From Stomorhina lunata (lineage: Eukaryota; Arthropoda; Insecta; Diptera; Rhiniidae), in the NCBI GenBank assembly GCA_933228675.1, contig OW121742.1, positions 19,186,850-19,250,849 on the forward strand: a stretch of DNA of 64,000 bases, written 5' to 3'. Made by a program: the position numbers and the translations under genes. The notes beneath the pieces were generated by a model. The model worked only from the letters and a program-made list of their open reading frames with translations. It was not told the DNA's origin and searched no databases. How positions within the stretch are numbered: position 1 is the stretch's first letter; each line of letters begins with the position of its first letter. Positions 35,101 to 46,850 of this stretch are shown one piece after another.

Positions 35101-35935
35101 AAAAAATTTCATATGAAAATTTTTCTATAAAAAATTTCATATGAAAAATTTTTTATAAAAAAATTTCACATGAAAATTTTTCTATAAAAAAATTTCATAT
35201 CAAAATTTTTCTATCAAAATATTTTATATGAAAATTTTTCTGTAAAAGATTTTATATGAAAATTTTTCTGTAAAAAATTTTATATGAAAATTTTTCTGTA
35301 AAAAAATTTTATGAAAATTTTTCTGTAAAAAATTTTATATGAAAATGTTTCTGTAAAAAATTTCATATGAAAATTTTTCTATAAAAAAAATTTCATATGA
35401 AAATTTTTCTATAAAAAAATTTCATATGAAAATTTTTCTATAAAAAAATTTCATATGAAAATTTTTCTATAAAAAAATTTCATATGAAAATTTTCTATAA
35501 AAAAATTTCATGTGAAAATTTTTCTATAAAAAAAATTTCATATGAAAATTTTTCTATAAAAAAATTTCATAAGAAAATTTTTCTATAAAAAAATTTCATA
35601 TGAAAATTTTTCTATAAAAAAATTTCATATGAAAATTTTTCTAAAAAAAAATTCATATGAAAATTTTTCTAAAAAAAAATTTCATATGAAAATTTTTCTA
35701 TAAAAAAATTTCATATGAAAATTTTTCTATAAAAAAATTTTATATGAAAATTTTTCTATAAAAAAATTTCATATGAAAATTTTTCTATAAAAAAATTTCA
35801 TATGAAAATTTTTCTATAAAAAAATTTCATATAAAAATTTTTCTATAAAAAAATTTCATATGAAAATTTTTTTTATAAAAAAATTTCATATATTTTCTAT
35901 AAAAAATTTTTATTTCATTATAGAAAAATTTTCAT
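32111..35935 (-). repeat. 29-bp minisatellite, CATATG family, inverted orientation, higher-order structure
   Basis: About 130 copies of the reverse complement of the array near Pex11 (CATATGAAAATTTTTCTATA plus AAAAAAATTT), period 29. A marker block beginning CTATCAAAATATTTTATATG and followed by several CTGTAAAAAATTTTATATG units occurs at about 32511, 33547, 34452 and 35211. A second marker (AAAATTTTATCACA or CTCACA) at about 32285 recurs near 34230, and AAAATGTTTTTATAAAA at about 33365 recurs near 35030. The offsets, about 1,940 and 1,664 bp, imply at least two large internal duplications. Confidence 0.94.
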
Positions 35936-37016
35936 ATGAAGTTTTTTCATAGAAACATTTTTATATGAATTTTTTTTTATAAAAAAGTTTAAATATAAAA
36001 TTCCATATGAAATTTTATACTGAAAATTTTCTATAGAAAAATTTTATATTGAAAATTTTCTGTAGAAAAATTTTTTATTGATAAAAATTACATATGAAAT
36101 TTTATTTTAAAAATTTTCTATAGAAAAATTTTATATTGAAAATTTTCTATAGAAAGGTTTGATATTGAAAATTTTCTAAAGAAAAATTTTATATTGAAAA
36201 TTTTCTGTAGAAAAATTTTATATTGAAAATTTTCTATAGAAAAATTGTATATCGAAAATTTTCTATAGAAAAATTTTATATTGAAAATTTTCTATAGAAA
36301 AATTATGTATTGAAAATTTTCTATAGAAAAATTATGTATTCAAAATTTTCTGTAGAAAAATTTTATATTGAAAATTTTCTATAGAAAAATTTTATATTGA
36401 AAATTTTCTATAGAAAAATTTTATATTGAAAATTTTCTATAGAAAAATTATGTATTGAAAATTTTCTATAGAACAATTTTATATTGAAAATTTTCTATAG
36501 AAAAATTTTATATTGAAATTTTCTATAGACAAATTTTATATTGAAAATATTCTAAGGAAAAATATTAAATTGAAAATTTTCTATAGAAAAATTTTATATT
36601 AAAAGTTTTCTATAGAAAAATTTTATATTGAAAATTTTCTATAGAAAAATTTTATATTGCAATTTTCTAAAGAAAAATTTTATAATGAAAATTTTCTATA
36701 GAAAAGTTTTATATTGCAAATTTTCTACAGAAAAATTTTATATTGAAAATTTTCTATAGAAAAATTTTATATTAAAAATTTTTATTTCAAAAATTTATGA
36801 TAGAAAAATTTTATATTCCAAATTTTCTAAAGAATAATATATTAACAATTTTCTGTAGAAAGATTTTATATTGAAAATTTTCTGTAAAAAAATTTGTTGT
36901 GAAAATTTTGTCTAGAAAAAATTTATATTAAAAATTTTCTAGAGTAAAATTTTATATTGAAAATTTTCATAGAAAATTTTATATTGAAAATTTTCTATAG
37001 AAAAATTTTATATTGA
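35936..37016 (+). repeat. 29-bp minisatellite, TATATTG linker family
   Basis: About 36 copies of GAAAATTTTCTATAGAAAAATTTTATATT, period 29. The first 80 bp form a mixed junction with the inverted CATATG array. Orientation matches the remnant at 31872-32110. Confidence 0.92.
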
Positions 37017-38557
37017 ACATTTGTTCATGACTGGGGCTCGAACCTAGTAAGAAAATGATGTGTTGTATTTGAGTTATATCAAACAGAAATAGTGTAAATT
37101 ATAGTTGCGGTCACAAAAGGGTTAAAACAAGATTCTTTAATATTTGCACGTCCATAGTCAACCGCTTAGGAGTTTCATTCGTATGAAGAACAATTTTTTT
37201 AGGAATTTTTTTTTCTTTTCAAGATTTTTATGTTATTTGAAATAGGAACAAGTGTAAGTTTTTTTTGTACATTTGGGAATTGTATACGTTTCTTTTCTGT
37301 ACGTGTTGCTATGTTTTACATCGCTTTAAAGAACTTCCTTTTTTTCGTGGCGAAATTTATGTGCAAAAGACAAAAAAGCCAGAGAATACGATTTTTCTTA
37401 AACAAAATTTGTTTTTATTTATCTAAGCGCAAGATTCTAACATTTTTGTACGTACAACATTTAACACATGTATGTGATGTGTTCTGGCTATTTTTTTTAT
37501 TTTTCCTGGGGAAAATGTGAGCTTGCTCCTAATGAACTCGTAAAAAAAGATCAAGGAAATATTTTAATAAGTTAAATTTGGGTAAGAGGAAACTTTAAAC
37601 CCCAATGTGAACGAATTTTTAATTTAGAAAAATCTTTAAAAATTTTTTCTTAGGAAAAAATTTCTAGAGAATTTTTAAAGAAAATTTTTCTGTAGGAAAA
37701 AAAATTTTTCAGATTTTTTTTTAAGAAAATCTTTATATAAAATCTTTTTTAGGTTTATATGGGTCTTAATAATTAAAGTATTTTTGTATACATTAAAACT
37801 TAAAAATTGTCTCCTAAATTATAATTTTGTCTAATTTGTATCTTCATTAAAAAACAAAACGTGCCAAATGCCTTTTATATCTTTCTCTTCAAAATCTAAG
37901 AACCAGTGTTAGAAAACATCACAAAGAAAAGATAAACCAAACAAACAAATGTCCCATCTATTATAATTCAAAAATGATTCATTCATAAATTTTTGGCTGT
38001 TTTATAATTTTTGTCAAAATCTTTAAAATTAAAAAAGTTTTCAAAATTTATGATTTTCTTGTATTATCTACAAAATTTATAATTTTTGAAATGTTCTTTA
38101 TTTTTTTATTTGTGCACAATTCTAAATGTTTTATAACTTTTAACTGATTAGTCACTTTTTGGAACGACAAAAAAAATCAAAGTGTTTTGAGTGTTGGCAG
38201 TCAAAAAAGTCAATTGCTTACAATTTTTATATCGTTTTTTATTCTTTGTATATTTTATGAATTTATGTTTAAGATAACAGCTTTAAAGTGAAGGAATTGC
38301 TAATATCAAAGAAAAAAAAACAACTTAAAGAAAACATTTTGTTTAATATCGTTTACATGTCATTCCAAGACATATTGTCAACCAATTGTAACAAGCGACA
38401 TAAATTTTACTTTTGCAAAAACAAAAAAATCAAACCAAAATCATTTGAAAATTTAAAAGTGTGAGCATTCGAAATATAAATGTTTATATGCATTTTAAGA
38501 CTCTAAATTTGCAAAGGCATAACTGGCACTTATAGCCATTAAGGAATTCTGAAAAAA
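37017..38557. other. Unique spacer
   Basis: No gene recognised. Near 37030-37040 the words GGGGCTCGAACC resemble a reversed tRNA B-box but no tRNA folds there. A decayed array-like patch lies at about 37600-37750. A 96-codon ORF at 37230-37520 is rich in Phe and Leu codons from T-rich DNA and has no recognisable domain. Confidence 0.4.
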
Positions 38558-40442
38558 AATCTATTTTTATAGGAAAAAATTTCCTACTTTTATAGGAAAT
38601 TTTTCAAAAATTTCCTATTTTTATAGGAAATTTTTCAAAAATTTCCTATTTTTATAGGAAATTTTTCAAAAATTTCCTATTTTTATAGGAAATTTTTCAA
38701 AAATTTCCTATTTTTATATGAAATTTTTCAAAAATTTCCTATTTTTATAGGAAATTTTTCAAAAATTTCCTATTTTTATAGGAAATTTTTCAAAAATTTC
38801 CTATTTTTATAGGAAATTTTTCAAAAATTTCCTATTTTTATAGGAAATTTTTCAAAAATTTCCTATTTTTATAGGAAATTTTTCAAAAATTTCCTATTTT
38901 TATAGGAAATTTTTCAAAAATTTCCTATTTTTATAGGAAATTTTTCAAAAATTTCCTATTTTTATAGGAAATTTTTCAAAAATTTCCTATTTTTATAGGA
39001 AATTTTTCAAAAATTTCCTATTTTTATAGGAAATTTTTCAAAAATTTCCTATTTTTATAGGAAATTTTTCAAAAATTTCCTATTTTTATAGGAAATTTTT
39101 CAAAAATTTCCTATTTTTATAGGAAATTTTTCAAAAATTTCCTATTTTTATAGGAAATTTTTCAAAAATTTCCTATTTTTATAGGAAATTTTTCAAAAAT
39201 TTCCTATTTTTATAGGAAATTTTTCAAAAATTTCCTATTTTTATAGGAAATTTTTCAAAAATTTCCTATTTTTATAGGAAATTTTTCAAAAATTTCCTAT
39301 TTTTATAGGAAATTTTTCAAAAATTTCCTATTTTTATAGGAAATTTTTCAAAAATTTCCTATTTTTATAGGAAATTTTTCAAAAATTTCCTATTTTTATA
39401 GGAAATTTTTCAAAAATTTCCTATTTTTATAGGAAATTTTTCAAAAATTTCCTATTTTTATAGGAAATTTTTCAAAAATTTCCTATTTTTATAGGAAATT
39501 TTTCAAAAATTTCCTATTTTTATAGGAAATTTTTCAAAAATTTCCTATTTTTATAGGAAATTTTTCAAAAATTTCCTATTTTTATACGAAATTTTTCAAA
39601 AATTTCCTATTTTTATACGAAATTTTTCAAAAATTTCCTATTTTTATACGAAATTTTTCAAAAATTTCCTATTTTTATAGGAATTTTTTCAAAAATTTCT
39701 TATTTTTATAGGAAATTTTTCAAAAATTTCCTATTTTTATAGGAAATTTTTCAAAAATTTCCTATTTTTATAGGAAATTTTTCAAAAATTTCCTATTTTT
39801 ATAGGAAATTTTTCAAAAATTTCCTATTTTTATAGGAAATTTTTCAAAAATTTCCTATTTTTATAGGAAATTTTTCAAAAATTTCCTATTTTTATAGGAA
39901 ATTTTTCAAAAATTTCCTATTTTTATAGGAAATTTTTCAAAAATTTCCTATTTTTATAGGAAATTTTTCAAAAATTTCCTATTTTTATAGGAAATTTTTC
40001 AAAAATTTCCTATTTTTATAGGAAATTTTTCAAAAATTTCCTATTTTTATAGGAAATTTTTCAAAAATTTCCTATTTTTATAGGAAAATTTTCCAAAATT
40101 TCCTATTTTTTTAGGAAATTTTTCAAAAATTTCCTATTTTTTAGGAAATTTTTCAAAAATTTCCTATTTTTTTAGGAAATTTTTCAAAAATTTCCTATTT
40201 TTTTAGGAAATTTTTCAAAAATTTCCTATTTTTTTAGGAAATTTTTCAAAAATTTCCTATTTTTTTAGGAAATTTTTCAAAAATTTCCTATTTTTTTTAG
40301 GAAATTTTTCAAAAATTTCATGTTTTTTTAGGAAATTTTTCAAAAATTTCCTATATTTTTTAGGAAATTTTTCAAAAATTTCCTGTTTTTATAGGAAATT
40401 TTTTAAAAATTTCTTACTTTTATAAGAAAATTTTAAAAAATT
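38558..40442 (+). repeat. Near-perfect 31-bp minisatellite
   Basis: About 60 copies of the 31-bp unit AGGAAATTTTTC / AAAAATTTCCTATTTTTAT, essentially identical from about 38600 to 40080. Rare variants are clustered: three consecutive TATACG units at about 39580-39650, and a run with TTTTTTTAGG instead of TTTTTATAGG from about 40100 to 40370. Each unit carries a perfect 27-bp dyad: a 13-nt arm ATAGGAAATTTTT, a central C, and the reverse complement of the arm. Only 4 bp separate successive dyads. Confidence 0.97.
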
Positions 40443-42060
40443 TCAAATTTTAATATCTGTCATCTAGTCTTAGTCTAGTGTATATGAAGACTGATTTTGA
40501 TGATATTTCTGCAATATTTTTGTGTTATCTAATGTAAAACTTGAAATGGGATGTAAAGAGTTAGACTTTTTTCCTTATTTATGGATTTCTAAAACAAGTG
40601 CATATGAATAAGGCTTTTAAGCAAAAAATACTGCATTAAATTAGTGGGATATTTATATAAAATTTACTATGGAGTGTATGACTGCCGACACAGTCTATGG
40701 TTAAAATATATTAATGACTTTATTATAGAGACATATATGAAATAGTTTGGAGATTTTTACTAAGGCTTCATTTTGACTGTGATAAATTTATAGTAAATAA
40801 TGTTATCATCATTATTATTTTGGATTTTGTTAAGGTTTACAAAAAAAAAAAAAAAATAAAAGTAATTTTAGCACACTACCCACTCATTTTAGTTTTGGCA
40901 TCAAGAAAATTCAACAGAAAATCAAATTGAGCAATTTGTTAGGGTTCATTTTGTATGCTGGACAAAAAGATACAAACGATCATATTATTATTGTATATAC
41001 GATCATGTGTACATATGTACATGTATAAATACGAACTTTTTAAAATATGTAATTCTCAACAAAATGATTTTAGCCATATGTGTAAACCATGTGTATATCT
41101 TTAAGATTTTTAAAGCAATTCAGTTTAAGGCCCCGAAAAAAAAGAGGAAAAACGAAAAATTATAATGAAGACATCAAACTAGGCACTGCCTACTTTTGTG
41201 ATTTTTTTTTTCATATTTTTCATCTTTTTTTTAGAATAGCAGAGTCACCAGAGTCTTGAAACAAGAAAAAGAAGAGGTGTTTTTTCATGGTTTACTTAAG
41301 CAACAGCCATTTAATGGCTCGATCAGACATTCACACATTCAAATATATTTTGTTATGAGTTTTCATAAATAGTAGGTTTTTCCTTGGGTTTCTTTTTTAT
41401 GAATGAATGAATGATAAAGTATTCAATGTTAAAGTTGTTCGGAAAACAAATTTTAAGGCCTAAAGCTGAACACATGTTTAGATTTCATTAATTCAAAATG
41501 ATTCATAGTTGAAAGTTTAAGTGATTCTAAAATGTTAACAAATTATAAATAAAAGTAAAAAATTAAAAAGAATTGCGAAATTATTTAGTAATAATGCTAT
41601 AACAAAATTAAGTGTTTTTAGGAAATACATATAAATTCAATAAAAACAAATTTTATAGAAAAGTTTTTGTTATGCAATTTTTCTATAGAAAAATTTCTGA
41701 TATAAATTTTTTTAAAACGAAAGATTTTAAGCAAAGACTATATAATCTAAAGATGTTGCACTTCCTTACATTGGTTTGCCGTATGCTATTTTCGATAAGT
41801 CCCATAAAAATGAGTGTATACTACTTTTGATCTAATTCTGAAACAACTAATGGGTACGATTATCCAATGAGAGAAAGCTAAGGCACACACACGTGTTCAT
41901 GAAATGTATGTTTGTTTTTGCTTTTATGTGTTTTTCATTGTTCTTTATCCACTTTAATTTTACTTTTTAGAGACAAGTATCGTATGGAGTTCTTTATATT
42001 ATAAGAGTCTTTGTTTTAAGTCTCAATATTTAGCTTTTCGAGTACAAACAATTTTGGCAT
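40443..42060. other. Unique spacer
   Basis: No gene recognised. A two-unit array-like scrap (TTTCTATAGAAAAATTTCTG) lies at about 41655-41720. An 11-bp palindrome-containing stretch ACACACACGTGT includes the E-box CACGTG at 41890-41895. Otherwise A+T-rich noncoding DNA. Confidence 0.4.
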
Positions 42061-42245
42061 CAATTTTATCTGTTATTGGATTTTTTTGAAAGTTGAACCG
42101 ATTTTGATGAAACTATACAGGAACTATGGTCAAGTATGAAACAATTTCGCAAAACTTTAATACCAAAATTTTCTTAGAAATGAAGAATGTCTTTGCCAAG
42201 TTTCAGTGACCTAGCTCCTTTCGTTCAGGCGTTATAGTGCTTTCA

Positions 42246-42901
42246 ACAGACAGACAGACAAACAGTTAAACAGACAGACAAACAAACAGACAAACAGTTA
42301 AACAGACAAACAAACAGACAGAAAGACAGACGGACGGAAAGAAAAAAAGACAAAAACACAGACAAAAAGATAGGCAAAAATATAGACAAAAAGCAGACAG
42401 ACAGACAGACAGGTAGACAAAAAGCAGACAGACAGGTAGACAAAAAGCAGACAGACAGAAAGACAAACAGGCAGAAAGACAGACAGACAAACAGACATAC
42501 AGACAGACAGACAGACAGACAGACAGATAAACAGTTAAACAGACAGATAAACAGTCAAACGGACAGACAGACAAATTGTTAAACAGACAGATAAACAGTC
42601 AAACGGACAGACAGACAAATTGTTAAACAGACAGACAGACAAACGGTTAAACAGACAGAAACACAGACAGACAAACAGTCAGACAGACAGACAAACCGGC
42701 AGACAGAAAGACAGACAGACAGACAAACAGTTAAACAGACAAACAAACAGACAGAAAGACAGACAGACGGACGGAAAGAAAAAAAGACAAAAACACAGAC
42801 AAAAAGATAGGCAAAAATATAGACAAAAAGCAGACAGACATACAGACAGGTAGACAAAAAGCAGACAAACAGGTAGACAAAAAGCAGACAGACAGACAGA
42901 A

Positions 42902-42986
<85 letters not shown>

Positions 42987-43481
42987 TACAGACAGACAAA
43001 CAGTTAAACAGACAGATAAACAGTCAAACGGACAGACAGACAAATTGTTAAACAGACAGACAGACAAACGGTTAAACAGACAGAAACACAGACAGACAGA
43101 CAGACAGACAAACCGGCAGACAGAAAGACAGATAGACAGACAAACAGATAAACAGACAAACAAACAGACAGAAAGACAGACGGACGGAAAGACAGAAAGA
43201 AAGAAAGAAAGACAAAAAGACAGACAAAAAGATAGACAAAAAGATAGACAAAAAGATAGACAAACAGCAGACAGACAAACAGTCAGACAGACAGACAGGT
43301 AGACAAAAAGCAGACAGACAGACAAAAAGACAGACAGAAAGACAGACAGAAAGACAGACAGAAAGACAGACAGCAGACAGACAGCAGACAGACAGGCAGA
43401 CAGACACAGCTACAGACACAGACAGAGACAGAAAAAAATACAGACATACAGACAGACACAGATACAGACACAGACAGAGAC

Positions 43482-43542
<61 letters not shown>

Positions 43543-43592
43543 GCAGATAGACAGACACAGATACAGACAGAAAGACAGACAGACAGACAGAA

Positions 43593-43654
<62 letters not shown>

Positions 43655-43690
43655 TTGTAGTGCTTTCAACAGACAGATGGACAGACGGAC
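42246..43690 (+). repeat. (AGAC)n / RGAC microsatellite with about 430-bp higher-order units
   Basis: Mostly CAGA/GACA tetramers with AAAC, GGAC, GCAG and GAAA variants. A block containing CAAACAGTTAAACAGAC, a CGGACGGAAAG word and AAAGATAGGCAAAAATATAG occurs at about 42291 and 42724, with a diverged third copy at about 43141. A second block (AAATTGTTAAACAGAC ... AACCGGCAGAC) occurs at about 42563 and 43041. This shows block duplication on top of tetramer slippage. Long minus-strand ORFs rich in SVCLSVCL are artefacts of a 4-bp repeat read as 12-bp units. Confidence 0.95.
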
Positions 43691-43692
43691 AG

Positions 43693-43725
43693 GGGGTTAG
43701 TTGAATGACAATCTCAACTAACCCC
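43693..43725. other. 12-bp perfect stem-loop near the 3' end of the mini-me-like element
   Basis: GGGGTTAGTTGA, a 9-nt loop, then TCAACTAACCCC. Copy 2 keeps the loop sequence (ATGACAATC) but not the stem, so the hairpin is specific to this copy or lost in the other. Confidence 0.8.
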
Positions 43726-43751
43726 TTATTCCTTTTGATAATGAAAAAAAA

Positions 43752-45470
43752 ATCATTGAAAAATATCTTTTCAAATATAAGAAAAAAATCGCCACATCCT
43801 TTTTGATTATTTAACATTTATCTTCAACTATTTAGCGATTTAAATTGAAATTGAATCTAAATCAAGATTTTAATTAAATTAAAATTAAATTAAATTTGCC
43901 AATATTTTTTGTTGTTTTTTTATTTTTAATTAAACTCATAAATTTTAAAATATGTATAACAACAGCTAAATTTTCTCATGTCTTTATTCAATAGGATTCG
44001 ATATTAGATTTCTTATTATTTATATAAAATATTTATTTACCTACAACATGTTCCAAATATATCAAAATGTCATAAATATGTCATGTTCTGGTAACCAATC
44101 GACAGAAAAAGGCCCACAAAGCGAGTGAATGAATTTTTTTTTTTTCAAACAAGTTCTTATTTATGGCAAAAATTACAACAAATATTGTTAATCTGATAAG
44201 GTAAAAAAAAATTAATTGTCAAAATTATAAATAAACAAAACTGATAAAAAAATATTTTAATAAGAAAACAATTTTTGTGCATAAAACTCCAGTTCTAAGC
44301 CAAAAAAAGCTTTAAATCTTAAGTGTTTAATTAATTTTTGATTTTGGCCGAACGAAGGAAAAAATCTTTGAACAAATGAAAATTTTGTTTAATATGAATA
44401 ATCATTCCTAGATCTAAATTTGGTATTTGCTGTAAAAATATAAATTAATAAAACAATAACTTAACAGTAGTTGATTGCTGTTTTGTGATTTTTAGTTTTT
44501 TTTTTTAATTTTTTCTAAAATTTGTTTAAAAAATTTAAGCCAAGTTAGTGGTTTATAGGTCTTTGTTGTATTATATGTTTTTATTTTATTAATCAAAAAA
44601 TCATGGAAAAACCAAGCAACAGCAGCAGCAACAGCAACTAACAGCTTTATGAATTATTGACTTTGAACTTTGATTTCATTTTCTTTACTTGAAGCTGTTG
44701 TTATCATGTCAGTCCATTATGGCCATTGTTTTTTTTTTTTTTTTGTTTTGTTGTTTATACTAACAGCCATGTTCTATAACAATTTGTTTAATAACTCCTA
44801 CAATTTATAAATATTTATTTATTTATTAAATACAAAAAATCTTGCAGCTACAACAATATTTTGTTTAATACTCATACAAAAAATATCATATTTAAAAAAA
44901 CGCAACGCGCTCTTTGGCACAAAAAAACTGACTGCAGCTGCATTGCATTTAAAAATTGGTCATTATGAACTTTTATAATTGAATGCAAAGAAAAAATATG
45001 AAAAATTTTGAGCAGTCAAATGTTGTTAACATTGGCCATCAGAAGTAGTTTTCAAGACCAATTGTTTAAATATAAAATATTATTATTAATAGAAATATAA
45101 AAACTATAATTTTGTTTATTCTAATGAAAATAATACCATAATTATATGGTCGAAGTAATGCGCTTGTGTCTTAGGTCTTTTGATTTTTCCAAGTTTTTGA
45201 ATTTAAATAAAAATCAAAGGAGCTTAATTGGAGGTGATAAAAATTTTAGTTAAACAAATAAATTTTGTCTTATGTGGTATGGATGTTAGTTCTTGTTCGG
45301 GACTAATTGAGATTCTACAGGATGGCTGATAAAAGCTGATAAAAGCAAAGTTTAAGAGGCCATTTGTATGGGGGAAAATGTGTTATTTTTTTTGTTTTTG
45401 GGAAATTTAGACCAAAAATAAATAATTTTTACAAGAAAAAATAATAAAATATTAAAGAGAATAAATGGGA
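43752..45470. other. Unique spacer
   Basis: No gene recognised. It contains a short CAGCAGCAACAGCAAC tract at about 44620-44640 and one copy of the dispersed 20-bp motif at 45166. The remainder is A+T-rich. Confidence 0.4.
45166..45185 (+). promoter_or_regulatory. Dispersed 20-bp motif, copy 2
   Basis: GTGTCTTAGGTCTTTTGATT, two substitutions from the commonest form. Preceded by TT, as in copies 1 and 5. Function unknown. Confidence 0.35.
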
Positions 45471-46301
45471 GAATGAAACCTTTGTTAAAATTTAATACAA
45501 GTAAAATTTACCGAACATCTATTCCAATTTGGCCCAAAAATTTTCATTTTCGCGAAATTCTTCAATTTGAAATTGCAGGTGCGAAACGGTTCAAGATATC
45601 GAAATAATATTTTTGGTCTTTATTCTCCTATTTGTCTGTTTTAACACACTGGAGAGCAAATTCTAAATTTTTAATATTTGTCATAGTGTAATAATGAAAG
45701 TGATATCAAGAGCCCAGCTGATGAATTCGCCTGGAAATTTAACGAACAAAAATTTTACAAAATGTAAGCAAACCTACAAAAACAACATGGGGTTTCATTT
45801 TGTCATGTTGTATTTGTTGTATTCTTGCCACCACCTGTAATGAATTCGCCTTGATATTTGTTGAAAAAAATTTTCAAAAAAATTTAAAAATGATTTTTGA
45901 AACCGACCTGAGAAAAATGTACCATTTTCCAACATGAAAAAAATAAGTAAATTTGATTATATTTCAACAAAACTGAACTATTTACTAGTAACAAGCCATT
46001 AAATGATAAATCATGTCTAACATTGGAATTTCTTTGCTTACAACATACAATTTTTGGTGCATATCCTTAGGCGCGTTTTCAAGGACATGAAATGAAAAAT
46101 ATGTGTGCCTAATTTTAGTGACCTACATTCTTTCGTTAAGGTCCGTTAAGGATCGTCCGACGGCAGACAGACAGACAAAAAAACAGACAGACAGACATCA
46201 CTCAATCGTCTTAAAATTTCATAAGGATTCAGAATATAAGGAAATTACAGGCGGAATGACAATCTCAATATAGTCCCATTCTTTTTGATGGTGGGTATAA
46301 A
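45471..46301 (+). mobile_element. mini-me/DINE-1-like element, copy 2
   Basis: The secure part is about 46060-46301: TTTTAGTGACCTA, CTTTCGTTAAGG, a short (AGAC)n tract at 46164-46199, GGAATGACAATCTCAATATAG, and an end in GGTGGGTATAAAAA, the usual 3' end of such fly elements. The 5' extent is inferred. An imperfect direct duplication of about 45 bp containing ATGAATTCGCCT lies at about 45717-45762 and 45834-45880. Compared with copy 1, the microsatellite here is only about 35 bp. Confidence 0.6.
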
Positions 46302-46850
46302 AACGCCCCCTAATTTTAGAAGACCAAGTAGAGGTAAATCTTACGAAATTGGAGAACATGCGCTCAAGATCGAAGCGCATGTTGACCTTAACAGGTTGTA
46401 AATGTAGGTTATTTAAGCAATCAAGCAAAGATAGAAAGCCCTTACAACAAGACCATAAAGTAAGCCCAAGCTTAGATTTTAGCTTAGATTAATGCTCTGA
46501 TTCTACTATTGACTCTAGTTCAGGTATTCAATTCAAGTATTCAAGTAATTCTACCTGTTTTAGCTGTATTCAAACATATGGCTTGAACACAGCTAAATAT
46601 AAAGATATAAAGCACTTAATAAAAGACCATTTAATGCAAGCCCAAGTTAAGGCTCTAACTTAGATTCTGCTCCAGCTCAGACTTGGCTTTAGGTCAGATT
46701 CGTCACTGATTATTCTCTAGGTCTAATTCAAGCCCTTGTTCAGGTTTTGTTCCGGTTTCGTTTATAGGTCCTATTTTAGTTTCCAGCTTCGACTTGAGTT
46801 CATAATCTAAATTAAATCATATTAAATCACTTTACTTACTATATCCGGAG
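46302..46850. repeat. Diverged direct duplication of about 175 bp
   Basis: AAGCCCTTACAACAAGACCA at 46436 and AAGCACTTAATAAAAGACCA at 46609 start two related segments. Both continue into AAGCCCAAG and CTTAGATT words. Between and after them are many short CTAGTTCAG/TCTAATTCA phrases, a degenerate 6-12-bp pattern. No gene is seen; a 69-codon minus-strand ORF at 46219-46428 overlaps the mobile element and is not called. Confidence 0.55.

Larger units (their letters stand above)
42061..43751 (+). mobile_element. mini-me/DINE-1-like element, copy 1, with giant (AGAC)n expansion
   Basis: The 5' part reads GAACCGATTTTGATGAAACT, then CAGTGACCTAGCTCCTTTCG and TTATAGTGCTTTCAACAGAC. The 3' part reads GAATGACAATCTCAACTAAC and CTTTTTGAT-like sequence. 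Both ends align with copy 2 at 46060-46301 and match the recurrent design of dipteran mini-me elements, which carry a (GTCY)n proto-microsatellite. Here that tract has grown to about 1.4 kb. TAGTGCTTTCAACAGACAGA occurs at both ends of the expansion (about 42236 and 43659), so the junction itself was duplicated. No transposase is encoded. Assignment to mini-me/DINE-1 is from memory of the family. Confidence 0.7.

Noticed and set aside
37230..37520. 96-codon ORF as a gene
   Set aside because: Phe/Leu/Lys-rich composition from T- and A-runs, no domain and no visible splice or polyadenylation context that distinguishes it from chance.
42243..43817. Multiple long Cys/Leu/Ser/Val-rich ORFs (SVCLSVCL) on the minus strand
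   Set aside because: Products of reading the (AGAC)n microsatellite. Several overlapping frames are open at once and none has a domain.
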